A stretch of 64,000 bases of DNA. It comes from Teretinema sp942493045. GTDB lineage: Bacteria; Spirochaetota; Spirochaetia; Treponematales; Treponemataceae. Of the stretch, positions 50,316 through 58,739 are shown one piece after another (positions within the stretch are counted from its first letter, which is position 1; each line of letters begins with the position of its first letter). The translations under genes and the position numbers were made by a program. Location of the stretch: positions 2,046,001-2,110,000 of the forward strand of contig OW818665.1 of assembly GCA_942493045.1 (NCBI GenBank), in the 5' to 3' direction. The notes beneath the pieces are model-generated. The model had not been told where the DNA came from. It saw nothing but the letters and a program-made list of their open reading frames with translations, and did no database searches.

Positions 50316-51605
50316 TCAGCGATTGCGCCGCAACTTCCATCCGTAATATTTAAAACCCAAACTTGCCGCCAGTTTAATGATTTTCTCTTTGCGGGTATTG
50401 CCCATCCGACTGATTATCCGCCGGATGGAATATGACTGCTTCCAGAGTTCGTAGAAGGCTTCCTGCAGTTCGGCGGGAGTCATTCTCCGTGGCTGAAAAA
50501 CCACATGCATGGTATCGTAGAGCGCCCAATCCCTGGTCAATATTCTGTTCTCCCTTTCAAATTGTGCGAACAAAGCTGTCCCCGGAAAAGGGGTTAATAT
50601 AGAAAACCGGGGTAAGTCGATACCGATCGTGTCGATCAGCTCCAGGGTATCCCGCAGACTCTCCCGGGTATCTTCATCGAACCCAGCGATAAAGCAGCCC
50701 AACACCGGAATGTTATGGTTATGGAACTGTTTTACGGCATACTGATAATTGTCAATGTTGTTTGTTTTCTTTCCAGCCTGCTGCAGGTTGACCCTATTGG
50801 CACTCTCAAATCCGGCCAGTATCCCCTCGCAGCCGCTTTGAACCATCAGATCAAACAGCTGACCATCATTGACTACGTCAATGGTACTCAACCCCGACCA
50901 TTTTATTTTCAAAGGCGCTAACTGCCTGAAAAACTCAACAGCGTATTCTCTGTCCGAAGTCGGGCTCGGATCCAGCAGAATGATTCGGTCAGTGCGCAAG
51001 CCCCTGATCTCTTCGATCACTTCCTCCACCGGACGCGTCAGATTTTTGTTGCCCCAAAGGCCCGGGATCGAGCAATAACCGCAGTTATTCTGACAACCTC
51101 GATTAGCCAATACCGTCGGAATGGACATATACCTGCTGCTGATTAAATCACGCCGCGGAACCGGCATGGAACGCAGAGCTTCTCCCGAATCAGAGGCATA
51201 GAGGCGCCGGGGACTACCTTGGAGATAATGTTCAAAAAAAAGAGGGAAGTTCTGTTCTGCCAATCCCGTAAACACCGTGTCGCAGTGTTTTAGGGCTTCA
51301 TCGCACATGAGTGTGGGATGCACTCCCCCCAACAATACATAACTGCCTTTTTTCTTCCAGTAATCGGCCAACTCATAAGCCCGGTTGGCGGAGGCCGTGA
51401 CGCAGGTTATGCCTACGATGTCGAAAACCCCGGCGCGAACCGGTTTATCGACGCCTTCGTCGACCAGAGTGACCTCGGCCCCTGCTGATGCCGGTATCAA
51501 AGCCGCAAGTACCGATAAGGTTAAGGGAGCATAGGATATACCCCTGGTGAAACCGCCATGATATCGATAGGTTGAATCCCGGGGAAGGAGTAATAGGACC
51601 TTCAT
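50316..51605 (-). CDS. B12-binding-domain radical SAM protein
   Basis: A 429-residue class B-like radical SAM protein with a cobalamin-binding Rossmann N-terminus (VLLLLPRDSTYRYHGGF, ITCVTASANRAYELAD, LLGGVHP) and the cluster motif CQNNCGYCSI (CxxxCxxC). Downstream are SPTSD, GFESAN and CFIAGFDEDT. The His of the B12-binding DxHxxG motif is absent, as in many BchE-like enzymes with weak cobalamin ligation. The family includes methyltransferases and cyclases; substrate is unknown. It is first downstream of the GNAT gene in the same direction. Confidence 0.85.
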   Translation of the reverse strand: MKVLLLLPRDSTYRYHGGFTRGISYAPLTLSVLAALIPASAGAEVTLVDEGVDKPVRAGVFDIVGITCVTASANRAYELADYWKKKGSYVLLGGVHPTLMCDEALKHCDTVFTGLAEQNFPLFFEHYLQGSPRRLYASDSGEALRSMPVPRRDLISSRYMSIPTVLANRGCQNNCGYCSIPGLWGNKNLTRPVEEVIEEIRGLRTDRIILLDPSPTSDREYAVEFFRQLAPLKIKWSGLSTIDVVNDGQLFDLMVQSGCEGILAGFESANRVNLQQAGKKTNNIDNYQYAVKQFHNHNIPVLGCFIAGFDEDTRESLRDTLELIDTIGIDLPRFSILTPFPGTALFAQFERENRILTRDWALYDTMHVVFQPRRMTPAELQEAFYELWKQSYSIRRIISRMGNTRKEKIIKLAASLGFKYYGWKLRRNR

Positions 51606-51618
51606 AATACCGCGCGCC

Positions 51619-52368
51619 TCATTTCACCCGATACCAGTACTTGTAATACTCCCTGAAACCCAGAGAGTCATACAGCTTATTGGCAACTGCATTATTATCC
51701 ATTACCTGAAGGTAGCCGTATTGAATCCCGGATTTTTGGGCGGCGGCCAGCAGGCCTTCCATGATTTTCCTGCCGTAACCCTTGCCGCGATGCGCCTCAT
51801 CCACCACCACATCGAAAAAACCGGCGCAGTTATTCTCGAGAGCGGCATAGCCAAAGGCAACCGGTTCATTGTCGATTTGTATTGAAGCCACCAGGGTGTC
51901 GACAGCAATACTTTTTAATAATCGCGCAATAACCGCTTTTTTTGATCGAAGATTATTACAGCAGGCTAAGCCGGTTATCCATTTTTCTGAAAAGGAGTTG
52001 GCAACAGTTACCTCCGGAGGAGGTACAATCTCCAGTTGTTCGAGGTCTAGGGTTTTAATCGTGGTGGTATCTTTTTTCTGATACTGCAGGTTCTCAAGCT
52101 TCCTGTCCAACCTTCGATATTGCTTGCAGTCGATTACCTTGAACACCACCGGCGCCTTTAGGCCTTTATAGTACTGCTCGGCGAATGCGATTAATTTGTT
52201 AATGCCCCTGCGCTGATAGAGGGCATTCACTGAATTAGCCCGTTTGGTATAGCCGTTCGAGTACCTCAGCACACTGCCCATGAAATAAGTATTCTTAAGC
52301 GCCGGCCAGGCATTTAACGCCATTTCTTCAAATCTGATAATGTTTTTCTCTGTGTATATCATTTTCAA
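51619..52368 (-). CDS. GNAT-family N-acetyltransferase
   Basis: A 249-residue protein. The C-terminal half is a GNAT domain with FGYAALENNCAGFFDVVVDE and the acetyl-CoA loop EAHRGKGYGRKIMEGLL. The N-terminal half (NAWPALKNTYFMGSVLRYS) is the extension found in the phosphinothricin/GNAT-like proteins that act on unknown amines. It starts one base before the DUF4256 gene ends, probably a coupled pair. Confidence 0.85.
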   Translation of the reverse strand: MKMIYTEKNIIRFEEMALNAWPALKNTYFMGSVLRYSNGYTKRANSVNALYQRRGINKLIAFAEQYYKGLKAPVVFKVIDCKQYRRLDRKLENLQYQKKDTTTIKTLDLEQLEIVPPPEVTVANSFSEKWITGLACCNNLRSKKAVIARLLKSIAVDTLVASIQIDNEPVAFGYAALENNCAGFFDVVVDEAHRGKGYGRKIMEGLLAAAQKSGIQYGYLQVMDNNAVANKLYDSLGFREYYKYWYRVK

Positions 52369-52369
52369 A

Positions 52370-52915
52370 TCAAACTCTCAGACTTCCCCGGAAGCCCCGG
52401 GACGAATAGTAGGATTCGGCGCCATTATGATATACAAAAACCTGGCCGTACCGGCGGTCACAGAATAAGGCGCCACCGAGAGCCCTGATAGTAGCCGGAG
52501 TTTCTATCCAGCTGGAAGTCTTGCGGTCAAACTCCCCCAATTCCTGCAGTTTACGGTATTCCAGTTCGGTGAGTAATTTTATGCCCATCGATTCGGCCAC
52601 AGCGATTACCGAGCCGCGCGGCTTATTTGCCTTTCGGGAGTCAAGGGCTTCCTGATCGTAACACAGACCGCGACGGCCGGCCGGGGTTTCGGCGGAACAG
52701 TCGCAGATGAGATATTCGCCGGTTTTAACGTCAAAACCGATCACATCCGGCTCACCGCCGGTAATTTCCATTTCATTAATGGTTTTCAGCCTGGCAGGGA
52801 GTTTGTCCAGCTTCTTTACAAACGTCTCCCAAATAAGCTCAGCATGGCGACGCCGGTTAGCTTCAAATCGTTTTTCCAGAGTCCGTAACAAATCCTCATA
52901 CTTACTTTTTTCCAT
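52370..52915 (-). CDS. DUF4256-family protein
   Basis: A 181-residue cytoplasmic protein matching DUF4256 along its whole length: MEITGGEPDVIGFD, YLICDCSAETPAGRRGLCYD, EFDRKTSSWIETPATIRALGGALF and VFVYHNGAESYYSSRGFRGSLRV. Conserved Cys and His could bind metal, but no function is known. It is read towards the GNAT and radical SAM genes. Confidence 0.88.
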   Translation of the reverse strand: MEKSKYEDLLRTLEKRFEANRRRHAELIWETFVKKLDKLPARLKTINEMEITGGEPDVIGFDVKTGEYLICDCSAETPAGRRGLCYDQEALDSRKANKPRGSVIAVAESMGIKLLTELEYRKLQELGEFDRKTSSWIETPATIRALGGALFCDRRYGQVFVYHNGAESYYSSRGFRGSLRV

Positions 52916-53000
52916 AGGGGCCTCCCCGCTTACCGGTAATTATCGGGGGAAAAGCCTGAAGGTGTCAAACACTGCCGACCGCAAAATACACGGCCAGCTC

Positions 53001-53097
53001 TCCCGCGTGAGCGGCGGGAGGGGCCCGTAAGGGGCCGCCCTCAGGCGGCCGGAGCGCAGCGCAGCCCCGCACAGAGCGGCCGGCGCGAAAGCGCCGG
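53001..53097. repeat. GC-rich stretch with three hairpins, related to the repeat at 42473
   Basis: Within 100 bases: TCCCGC/GCGGGA around GTGAGCG (53001-53019), GGCCGCC-CTCA-GGCGGCC (53033-53050) and CCGGCGC-GAAA-GCGCCGG (53080-53097, a GNRA-type loop). It lies between the divergent DUF4256 and xpaC genes. The third hairpin shares CGGCCGGCGCGAA with the 25-base repeats at 42473. Confidence 0.7.
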
Positions 53098-53123
53098 ACA
53101 CGCCCGGCATTTTTATGGAAATC

Positions 53124-53152
53124 TTGCATTCGCTGACCGATAGCTGTACAAT
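53124..53152 (+). promoter_or_regulatory. Promoter of the xpaC-telA operon
   Basis: Plus strand TTGCAT (53124-53129) and TACAAT (53147-53152), spacer 17, directly after the GC-rich repeat. The ATG at 53180 follows after GAAGG. Confidence 0.55.
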
Positions 53153-53179
53153 AAAGGCCATGAAAGAAGGTGAGTGCGT

Positions 53180-53803
53180 ATGAAGGGTTCTCCCGATTGG
53201 GTTCGCGCGGCTCTGCTCGGTTCGGCCGGGTTTCTGGGAAGCTATGTATTCGCGAGCATCGCGTTCGGCCCCGCTCTGGCGATCAGCGCGCTCTGTTTTG
53301 TCTCAGGGACATTGTTGTTCTCCGGCAAGAAGGAAAGCCCCGAAACGGCTTCCGGCGGAATCCGCAAGGCCGACGTGGAAGCGGCGCTGCAGGAAGGCGC
53401 TCGCAAGCTGGAACTTATCCGCAGTTCCGGCAAGCTGTTGCAAAGCCCGACGCGGGGCAGCGAGCTACAGGGCAGGGTGCATTCCATCTGTCAGACGATC
53501 ACCAAAATTCTGCAGGAGATCAAGCGCGACCCGGACGACCTCAAGCGGGCCCGGCAATTTCTTTCCTATTACCTCGACTCCACAATCAGCATTCTCGACA
53601 AATACCGCACCCTCTCCAGCCAGGACATCCGCGATCCGGCGATCGCCGCCTCCCTGGAGCGCGCCGAGAAAATGCTGGATACGCTCAATGCCGCCTTTGA
53701 GAAGCAGCTCGCGCATTTACTGACTAACGACGTCATGAATCTGGATTCGGAACTGTCCCTGCTTGAAAAAACAATTGATATGGAAGGCCTCGGCGAGTCC
53801 TGA
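53180..53803 (+). CDS. XpaC-family protein (TelA partner)
   Basis: A 207-residue protein with two N-terminal hydrophobic segments (ALLGSAGFLGSYVFASIAFG and ALAISALCFVSGTLLF) and a long helical C-terminal part; this is the layout of the 5-bromo-4-chloroindolyl phosphate hydrolysis (XpaC) family, often coded next to telA. It is likely a membrane partner of TelA in a membrane or metal stress complex. The start at 53180 is preferred over a GTG 6 bases upstream on spacing from GAAGG. Confidence 0.72.
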   Translation: MKGSPDWVRAALLGSAGFLGSYVFASIAFGPALAISALCFVSGTLLFSGKKESPETASGGIRKADVEAALQEGARKLELIRSSGKLLQSPTRGSELQGRVHSICQTITKILQEIKRDPDDLKRARQFLSYYLDSTISILDKYRTLSSQDIRDPAIAASLERAEKMLDTLNAAFEKQLAHLLTNDVMNLDSELSLLEKTIDMEGLGES

Positions 53804-53830
53804 AAAATATTTTTTTAGAGGAGAAACAAC

Positions 53831-54868
53831 GTGAGCGACATTACCATTACCCTGGATGAAAGGGAATTGACCAAGGCCAAAGAAATCGCGCGGACTATCG
53901 CGGTCGGCGATTCGCAGGCCATTATCCAGTTCGGCGTCGGGGCGCAGTCCAAGATCTCCGGCTTTGCCGACACCATGCTGGGCCAGATCCGCTCGCACGA
54001 CACCGGCTATGTCGGCGAGAGCCTGACCAACCTGATGTTTAAGATTAAGGACGTCAAGGTTGACAGCCTCTCCCCCACCCGCACCAACTGGATTACCGAC
54101 CTGTTCAACAGCGTGCAGCGTTTTATCGCCCGCTACGAAAAACTGGAGACGCAGATCGAGAAGATTATCCAGGCGCTGGAAGGGGCGCGCATGAAGCTGC
54201 TGCGCGACATTACCATGCTGGACCAACTCTACGAAAAAAACCTGGAGTACCTGAAAGACCTCGACGTATTCATCGCCGCCGGACAGCTGCGGCTCGATGA
54301 ACTGAAAAGCGTGAACCTTCCGGACCTCGAAGCCCTGGTAAAAACCTCCAGCGATCCGGCGGACACCCAGAAACTGAATGACCTGCATAACTTTATCAAC
54401 CGCTTTGACAAGAAGATCCATGACCTGAAGCTGTCCCGGATGGTGGCCATTCAGACCGCGCCCCAGGTGCGCCTGATCCAGAATAACGACCAGGCCCTGG
54501 TGGAAAAGATCCAAAGCTCCATCCTGACGACCATCCCGCTGTGGAAGAGCCAGATCGTGATTGCCATTACCCTGCTGCGGCAGAAAAAGGCCGTGGAGCT
54601 GCAAAAAGAAGTCACCGACACCACCAATAACCTGCTGACCAAAAACTCGGAGCTGCTGAAAACCGGCACGGTGGCCGTGGCCACGGAAATGGAGCGGGGC
54701 ATTGTCGAGATTGAAACCCTCAAAAAGGTCAACGAAGACCTGTTGTCTACCATCGATGAAACCATCCGCATTCAGCGGGAAGGCAAGGCCAAGCGGCTGC
54801 AAGCCGAGGCCGAGCTGGTTAAGCTGGAAGGCGATCTGAAAAGCAAACTGATCGCGGTACGCGGCTGA
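53831..54868 (+). CDS. telA: TelA-family protein (toxic anion resistance)
   Basis: A 345-residue mainly helical protein of the TelA family: ISGFADTMLGQIRSHDTGYV, LEGARMKLLRDITMLDQLYE, SRMVAIQTAPQVRLIQNNDQ and TVAVATEMERGIVEIETLKK are its diagnostic blocks. TelA occurs with Ter-type stress proteins and VWA proteins in tellurite or membrane stress systems. It starts with GTG behind GAGGAG. The stop region is the first unit of a 16-base tandem repeat. Confidence 0.88.
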   Translation: MSDITITLDERELTKAKEIARTIAVGDSQAIIQFGVGAQSKISGFADTMLGQIRSHDTGYVGESLTNLMFKIKDVKVDSLSPTRTNWITDLFNSVQRFIARYEKLETQIEKIIQALEGARMKLLRDITMLDQLYEKNLEYLKDLDVFIAAGQLRLDELKSVNLPDLEALVKTSSDPADTQKLNDLHNFINRFDKKIHDLKLSRMVAIQTAPQVRLIQNNDQALVEKIQSSILTTIPLWKSQIVIAITLLRQKKAVELQKEVTDTTNNLLTKNSELLKTGTVAVATEMERGIVEIETLKKVNEDLLSTIDETIRIQREGKAKRLQAEAELVKLEGDLKSKLIAVRG

Positions 54869-54922
54869 CCGAGTGCGCGGCTGACTGGGTGCGCGACCGA
54901 CCGGGTGCGCGGCTAGCCAGGC
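54859..54922 (+). repeat. Four tandem 16-base repeats at the end of telA
   Basis: Four diverged copies with a GCGCGGCTGAC-type core; the first spans the TGA stop of telA and the rest fill the space before the SBP/OmpA gene. They may act as a transcript structure or are replication slippage products. Confidence 0.75.
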
Positions 54923-54946
54923 ATCTGATATAAAAAGGAGTTCGCC

Positions 54947-56602
54947 ATGAACCGGAATATTGTTGGAATTATCATACTGGCGCTGGCCATTGTCGCCGGC
55001 GTAGCCTATAAAGCTTTTACCGACGGCAAGCTGCCCTTTGGCAAGGTCGGCGGTAGCGGCGGCGAGCTTGTTTTTGCTACCGCGGAACCGCTGGTGGTTA
55101 CCGGGATTGGCGGGTATCAGCTGTCCACCGTTGACCTCGGAGAAGGCAGCGTTCCGCTGCTGCGCGTCCCGCTGGACACCTGGGGCGGCTACGCGGCCCT
55201 GTTCGCGGCCAACGGCGGCAGCGCGCCGAATAAGGATTCTCTCTTTTATAAAAAGGGCAAGTTTGCCGTCGAGCTGGTCTACGAAGAAAGCGCCGGAGAA
55301 CAGCTCGCCAGCTATGCCGCCGGCCGCTACCCGATTATCTGGGCGCCGATGGACAGCCTGCCGGTGCTATACGACGCCCTGAAAAACGACAAGCGCGTAC
55401 TGCCTCGGGTACTGGGCCTGTTTGACTGGTCGGTCGGCGGCGACGGTATCCTGGTCAAGGACGTCATCAAGCGTCCCTCGGATCTGCGCGGCAAAATCAT
55501 CCTCACCTCCAGCAATACGCCCTACAGCTTTTTCCTGCTGTGGTATCTGGCCCAGAACAACATCAACGCTTCTGAGGTTAAAGTGGTCTGGATAGACGAC
55601 GGCGAGGAAGCGCTGAAAATGTTCAAAAACGATAAGCGCATCGCGGCCTGGGTTTCCTGGACGCCCTTTATCACCGAGGTCACCGATGCTTCTTCGCCCA
55701 ATTACGTGCCGGCATCCCGGCTGCTGATTTCCTCGCGCGACGCCAACCAGCTGATCGCCGATACCTATATCGTGCGCAATGACCTGCTGCAGGACAAGGG
55801 TCCGATGATGCAAACCTTCGTCGAGGCCATGCTGGAAGGCTCGCAAATGATCGGCGAGAAAACCTGGGCCGATATGGGCACCTTTTACAAGATGAGCCCC
55901 TCCGAGGCCCGCGGCATGCTCGATGAGGTGCATATCGCCAACTATCCGGAAGCGGCGATGTTCTTTGATGACGCAAACCCGATCGGCGCCTACAAGATCT
56001 TCCTGCTGGCCCAGGAGTACTACAAGCAGAGCGGACTGCTCGCGCCCTCGGTTTCCTACGAGAGCGAGCGGGTCCTCGTGCCTCAGCTGATGGCCGCTAT
56101 TGCCGCGAAGGGCCTGTTCCCGAACCAGAAAAACCGCATCGCCGACTCCTTTAACCAAAAGGCGGCCTTTGATATTTCGGACCTGGAAAACCAGCGGGTG
56201 GTGCTTACCAATGACGTACAGCTGTACTTTGAAGCCCAGAAGCTGGACTTTGATATCCGCTCCCAGGCCAGCGAGATTCGAGCCAATCTGCGTCTGCTCG
56301 AGCAGGTTTCCGAGCAGGGGAAATTCCTGGCGACCACCATCATCAAGCTGGTCGGGCATCTGGATACCGCCAAGGTGGAAGAATTTAAATCGCAGGGTAC
56401 GCAGGCCTTTATCGAAGCCAGCGCCCAGGCCAAACTGGTGTCCAAACGGCGGGCGGAGTTTATTAAAAAGGTGCTGGTCGAAGAATACGGCATCGAAAGC
56501 GAGCGCATTTTTACCGAGGGCCGCGGCTGGGACAATCCCGTCGACCCGGAAGATCCGGCCAAAAACCGCAGGGTTGAAGTCCGCTTCATTTCCCTGGAGT
56601 AG
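54947..56602 (+). CDS. Substrate-binding-protein-like domain fused to OmpA-like domain
   Basis: A 551-residue protein with one N-terminal membrane anchor (GIIILALAIVAGVAY), a NitT/TauT-like periplasmic binding fold (VPLDTWGGYAALFAANGG, DGILVKDVIKRPSDLRGKII, AWVSWTPFITEV) and a C-terminal OmpA/MotB-like domain whose ending is complete (ESERIFTEGRGWDNPV, KNRRVEVRF). This fusion is typical beside telA and VWA genes. It could tie a ligand sensor to peptidoglycan. Six bases separate it from the VWA gene. Confidence 0.85.
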   Translation: MNRNIVGIIILALAIVAGVAYKAFTDGKLPFGKVGGSGGELVFATAEPLVVTGIGGYQLSTVDLGEGSVPLLRVPLDTWGGYAALFAANGGSAPNKDSLFYKKGKFAVELVYEESAGEQLASYAAGRYPIIWAPMDSLPVLYDALKNDKRVLPRVLGLFDWSVGGDGILVKDVIKRPSDLRGKIILTSSNTPYSFFLLWYLAQNNINASEVKVVWIDDGEEALKMFKNDKRIAAWVSWTPFITEVTDASSPNYVPASRLLISSRDANQLIADTYIVRNDLLQDKGPMMQTFVEAMLEGSQMIGEKTWADMGTFYKMSPSEARGMLDEVHIANYPEAAMFFDDANPIGAYKIFLLAQEYYKQSGLLAPSVSYESERVLVPQLMAAIAAKGLFPNQKNRIADSFNQKAAFDISDLENQRVVLTNDVQLYFEAQKLDFDIRSQASEIRANLRLLEQVSEQGKFLATTIIKLVGHLDTAKVEEFKSQGTQAFIEASAQAKLVSKRRAEFIKKVLVEEYGIESERIFTEGRGWDNPVDPEDPAKNRRVEVRFISLE

Positions 56603-56608
56603 GCCGCG

Positions 56609-57415
56609 ATGAAAAAAAACTTTTTATTCATACTGATAAGCGCCGCCGCCCTGCTCGTTTCCTGCGTACGGCCGGCCTCTTCCGCGTCGTCGTCGGCAGA
56701 GGAAGAGGAAGGCGAAAAGAGCGGCGCCTATCAACTGCAGTTTTCCGAGGACTTTAACGCCGGAAAAAACTACATTGACGATCTTGGCATCAGCATCGTG
56801 ATTGTGATGGATGTTTCCGGCTCAATGTCCGAGGTTCCGAAAACCGGCGGCCCGCAAAAATTTATCCAGGCCGCCGGGTCGCTGGCCACCGTGGCCGACT
56901 ATCTGGAGCGCCTGGCTTCTTCCCAGCCGGATTTGAAAATCAACGCCGCGGTGCTGCGTTTCAGCACCACCGTCTCGACGGTGTTCCCGCTGACCGTACT
57001 GGACGCCCAGAGCATTCAGAACCTGAAAGCCGTCTGCGTCAGCGAGCAGTTCCTGCCGCGCGGCAACACGGCTATCGGCCTGGCCCTGGAGCGCGGAGCC
57101 GAGATTCTGGCGCAGTCCGGCACAATTTTCAACAGCCTCATCCTGGTGACCGACGGTGAAAACACCAGCGGCACCGACCCGGAAAAAGTTATAGAAGCCA
57201 TCTACGAAAACCGCAACAACCGCTCAACCTCCGAATACCCGGTGCGCACCTCCACCCAGCTGTTAAGCATTATCGGCTTTGACATCAACTCGCCGAAGTT
57301 CGAACGCCTGCATCAGTTAGGCGCCCGGGTGATGGCCGCCGGCAACCAGAGCGAGCTCGAGAAAAACCTGAAAGCCCTGCTGGAAGCCGATATCACCAAG
57401 CTGGAAGGGTTGTAA
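56609..57415 (+). CDS. VWA-domain lipoprotein of the telA operon
   Basis: A 268-residue lipoprotein (LLVSC, Cys19) with an acidic linker and a von Willebrand A domain: the MIDAS motif DVSGSMS, the Thr in RGNTAIGLAL and the Asp in LVTDGENTSGTDP are in place, so divalent metal should be bound. It is the last gene of the operon. Its last 152 coding bases and 33 bases after it are repeated at 60971-61155, on the other side of an AT-richer island. Confidence 0.87.
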   Translation: MKKNFLFILISAAALLVSCVRPASSASSSAEEEEGEKSGAYQLQFSEDFNAGKNYIDDLGISIVIVMDVSGSMSEVPKTGGPQKFIQAAGSLATVADYLERLASSQPDLKINAAVLRFSTTVSTVFPLTVLDAQSIQNLKAVCVSEQFLPRGNTAIGLALERGAEILAQSGTIFNSLILVTDGENTSGTDPEKVIEAIYENRNNRSTSEYPVRTSTQLLSIIGFDINSPKFERLHQLGARVMAAGNQSELEKNLKALLEADITKLEGL

Positions 57416-57448
57416 GAGAGGTTGGGGAGCCGATCGGCTAGGACTGAG
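57264..57448 (+). repeat. 185-base direct repeat, copy A (3' end of the VWA gene)
   Basis: Matches 60971-61155 at 183 of 185 bases with a fixed offset of 3,707. It covers the last 49 codons and stop of the VWA gene and the next 33 bases. The two differences are in the codons just before the stop. Confidence 0.95.
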
Positions 57449-57481
57449 TGCCATTGCCCTTCAGCCATACCCCGATAAACA

Positions 57482-57508
57482 AAAACCGGAGCTATCCACT
57501 CCGGTTTT
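57482..57508. terminator. Bidirectional intrinsic terminator
   Basis: AAAACCGGAG (57482-57491) and CTCCGGTTTT (57499-57508) make a perfect 10-base stem with a 7-base loop. A-rich and T-rich flanks are present on both sides, so it can end both the telA operon and the convergent gene at 57514. Confidence 0.85.
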
Positions 57509-57513
57509 AAATC

Positions 57514-58092
57514 TTATTCCTCGGGACTTCTTAATGGAACACGAACCAGAGTTGCTCCTGAGCCATAGGTCTCCGTGATAAAGGCTTGGGCATCTTCAAA
57601 CTCATCCAGTAATTGAATACCGTCTACATCAAAACTGGAATCATCCCAAGAATATTCAAAGGTACCCAGATAAACGTAGTTTATTCCCTCGGGAACCGTA
57701 AAAGCAGCACCAACAGGCAGTATTATTTTTATGCGCCCGTTTCCATCCAGTAGATATTCAAAATCCGAAAGAAACAGGGTTCTATCCCGGGGAATAGCTA
57801 CCTTTCCGGCAAGAAACACACTTTCGTTCTCAAAAGCCCATATTTCAGAATAGCGATTACCGTATTTTATTGTCGCCAGATATTCATTTTGCCCACGATT
57901 TTTATCCTGAGAAGTTGAAAAAAGCGGCCAATATTGTCTGTAAAACTGAGAATCAAAACCAGGTTTAATGACCACCCGCGTTACAATCACTACATCGGAT
58001 GCCCGCGGCCGTGGATAAGACTGCTGAGCTGCCAAAGACATAATCAAAAAAATAAAAACCAGAGGAAAAATACATTTCTTTTTAGTCAACAT
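57514..58092 (-). CDS. Exported protein of unknown function
   Basis: A 192-residue protein with a signal peptide (FPLVFIFLIMSLAAQ) and then a beta-rich acidic mature part (SDFEYLLDGNGRIKIILPVG). No family was recognised. It overlaps the upstream lipoprotein gene by 11 bases, so it is translated with it. Acts outside the cytoplasm by its leader. Confidence 0.7.
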   Translation of the reverse strand: MLTKKKCIFPLVFIFLIMSLAAQQSYPRPRASDVVIVTRVVIKPGFDSQFYRQYWPLFSTSQDKNRGQNEYLATIKYGNRYSEIWAFENESVFLAGKVAIPRDRTLFLSDFEYLLDGNGRIKIILPVGAAFTVPEGINYVYLGTFEYSWDDSSFDVDGIQLLDEFEDAQAFITETYGSGATLVRVPLRSPEE

Positions 58093-58726
58093 CTTTTAAT
58101 TCCTCCAAACGCGCAAGAATGATGGCTTCCCAATCGGTTCCCTCATAATATTTCAGAATACGAAGTAAATCCTGTTCTTCATTACCAAGTTCTGATCGGA
58201 CAAAACCATACTGATCTACACCTGTCCAGCCCTGCCCTTTAACAAGCACCTTATGCGTATTATTACCCAGGTAATGCAATCCGGGTTTTAAAGAAAAAAA
58301 GGAAAGCCCGGAAGCGCTATTCATCGGATAACTTGCGATATATGTTGTCCTGCCTTCTGAGTAGCTAAAGTATACTAAATGAATTGCACTGCTTACCGGT
58401 AAAGGGTAAAACCAAAAGGTAGATTTTTCTATTCCGGGAGAACAAACCACAGCCAGTGTCTCCGGATTACTTTGTACAAAAAAACTGTTTTTCAGAACTT
58501 GCACGCTATCTGTTGATCCGAAAAACAAAGTAGCTTTTTCAGGTGATCGCAGGTCGACATTACTGACGTTCTCTGCGTTTTCTTTTGGTTCTGGAGTGAC
58601 CCCTAAGAACCGCTCCCAATTGGCCGTCGACGGCCAAAACAGCACACAGCCCGAAAATAACATTGAAAAACATCCAGCTAAAAGTATAATTCGCAGCAAG
58701 CCACTAAAAGGTTCGTTCTTCTTCAT
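58082..58726 (-). CDS. Lipoprotein of unknown function
   Basis: A 214-residue lipoprotein (lipobox LFSGC, Cys27) with no recognised domain. It has a WTGVDQYGFVRSE segment that faintly resembles NRANQYGFVISS in the membrane protein at 62877. GGAGGAGAAA precedes the ATG, spaced 4 to 5 bases. It lies between the protease gene and the exported protein in one operon. Confidence 0.72.
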   Translation of the reverse strand: MKKNEPFSGLLRIILLAGCFSMLFSGCVLFWPSTANWERFLGVTPEPKENAENVSNVDLRSPEKATLFFGSTDSVQVLKNSFFVQSNPETLAVVCSPGIEKSTFWFYPLPVSSAIHLVYFSYSEGRTTYIASYPMNSASGLSFFSLKPGLHYLGNNTHKVLVKGQGWTGVDQYGFVRSELGNEEQDLLRILKYYEGTDWEAIILARLEELKDVD

Positions 58727-58739
58727 TTTCTCCTCCTTT

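Noticed and set aside
53001..53097. CRISPR or riboswitch
   Set aside because: Three unlike hairpins without repeated spacing or a known riboswitch core; treated as a GC-rich repeat element.
53717..54802. Long minus-strand ORF (361 codons) opposite telA
   Set aside because: It mirrors telA with a biased composition from GC-rich third positions; no family likeness, no ribosome site, and telA is certain.
55367..56359. Minus-strand ORF (330 codons) opposite the SBP/OmpA gene
   Set aside because: Shadow of a confidently assigned gene; no recognisable domain or start signal.
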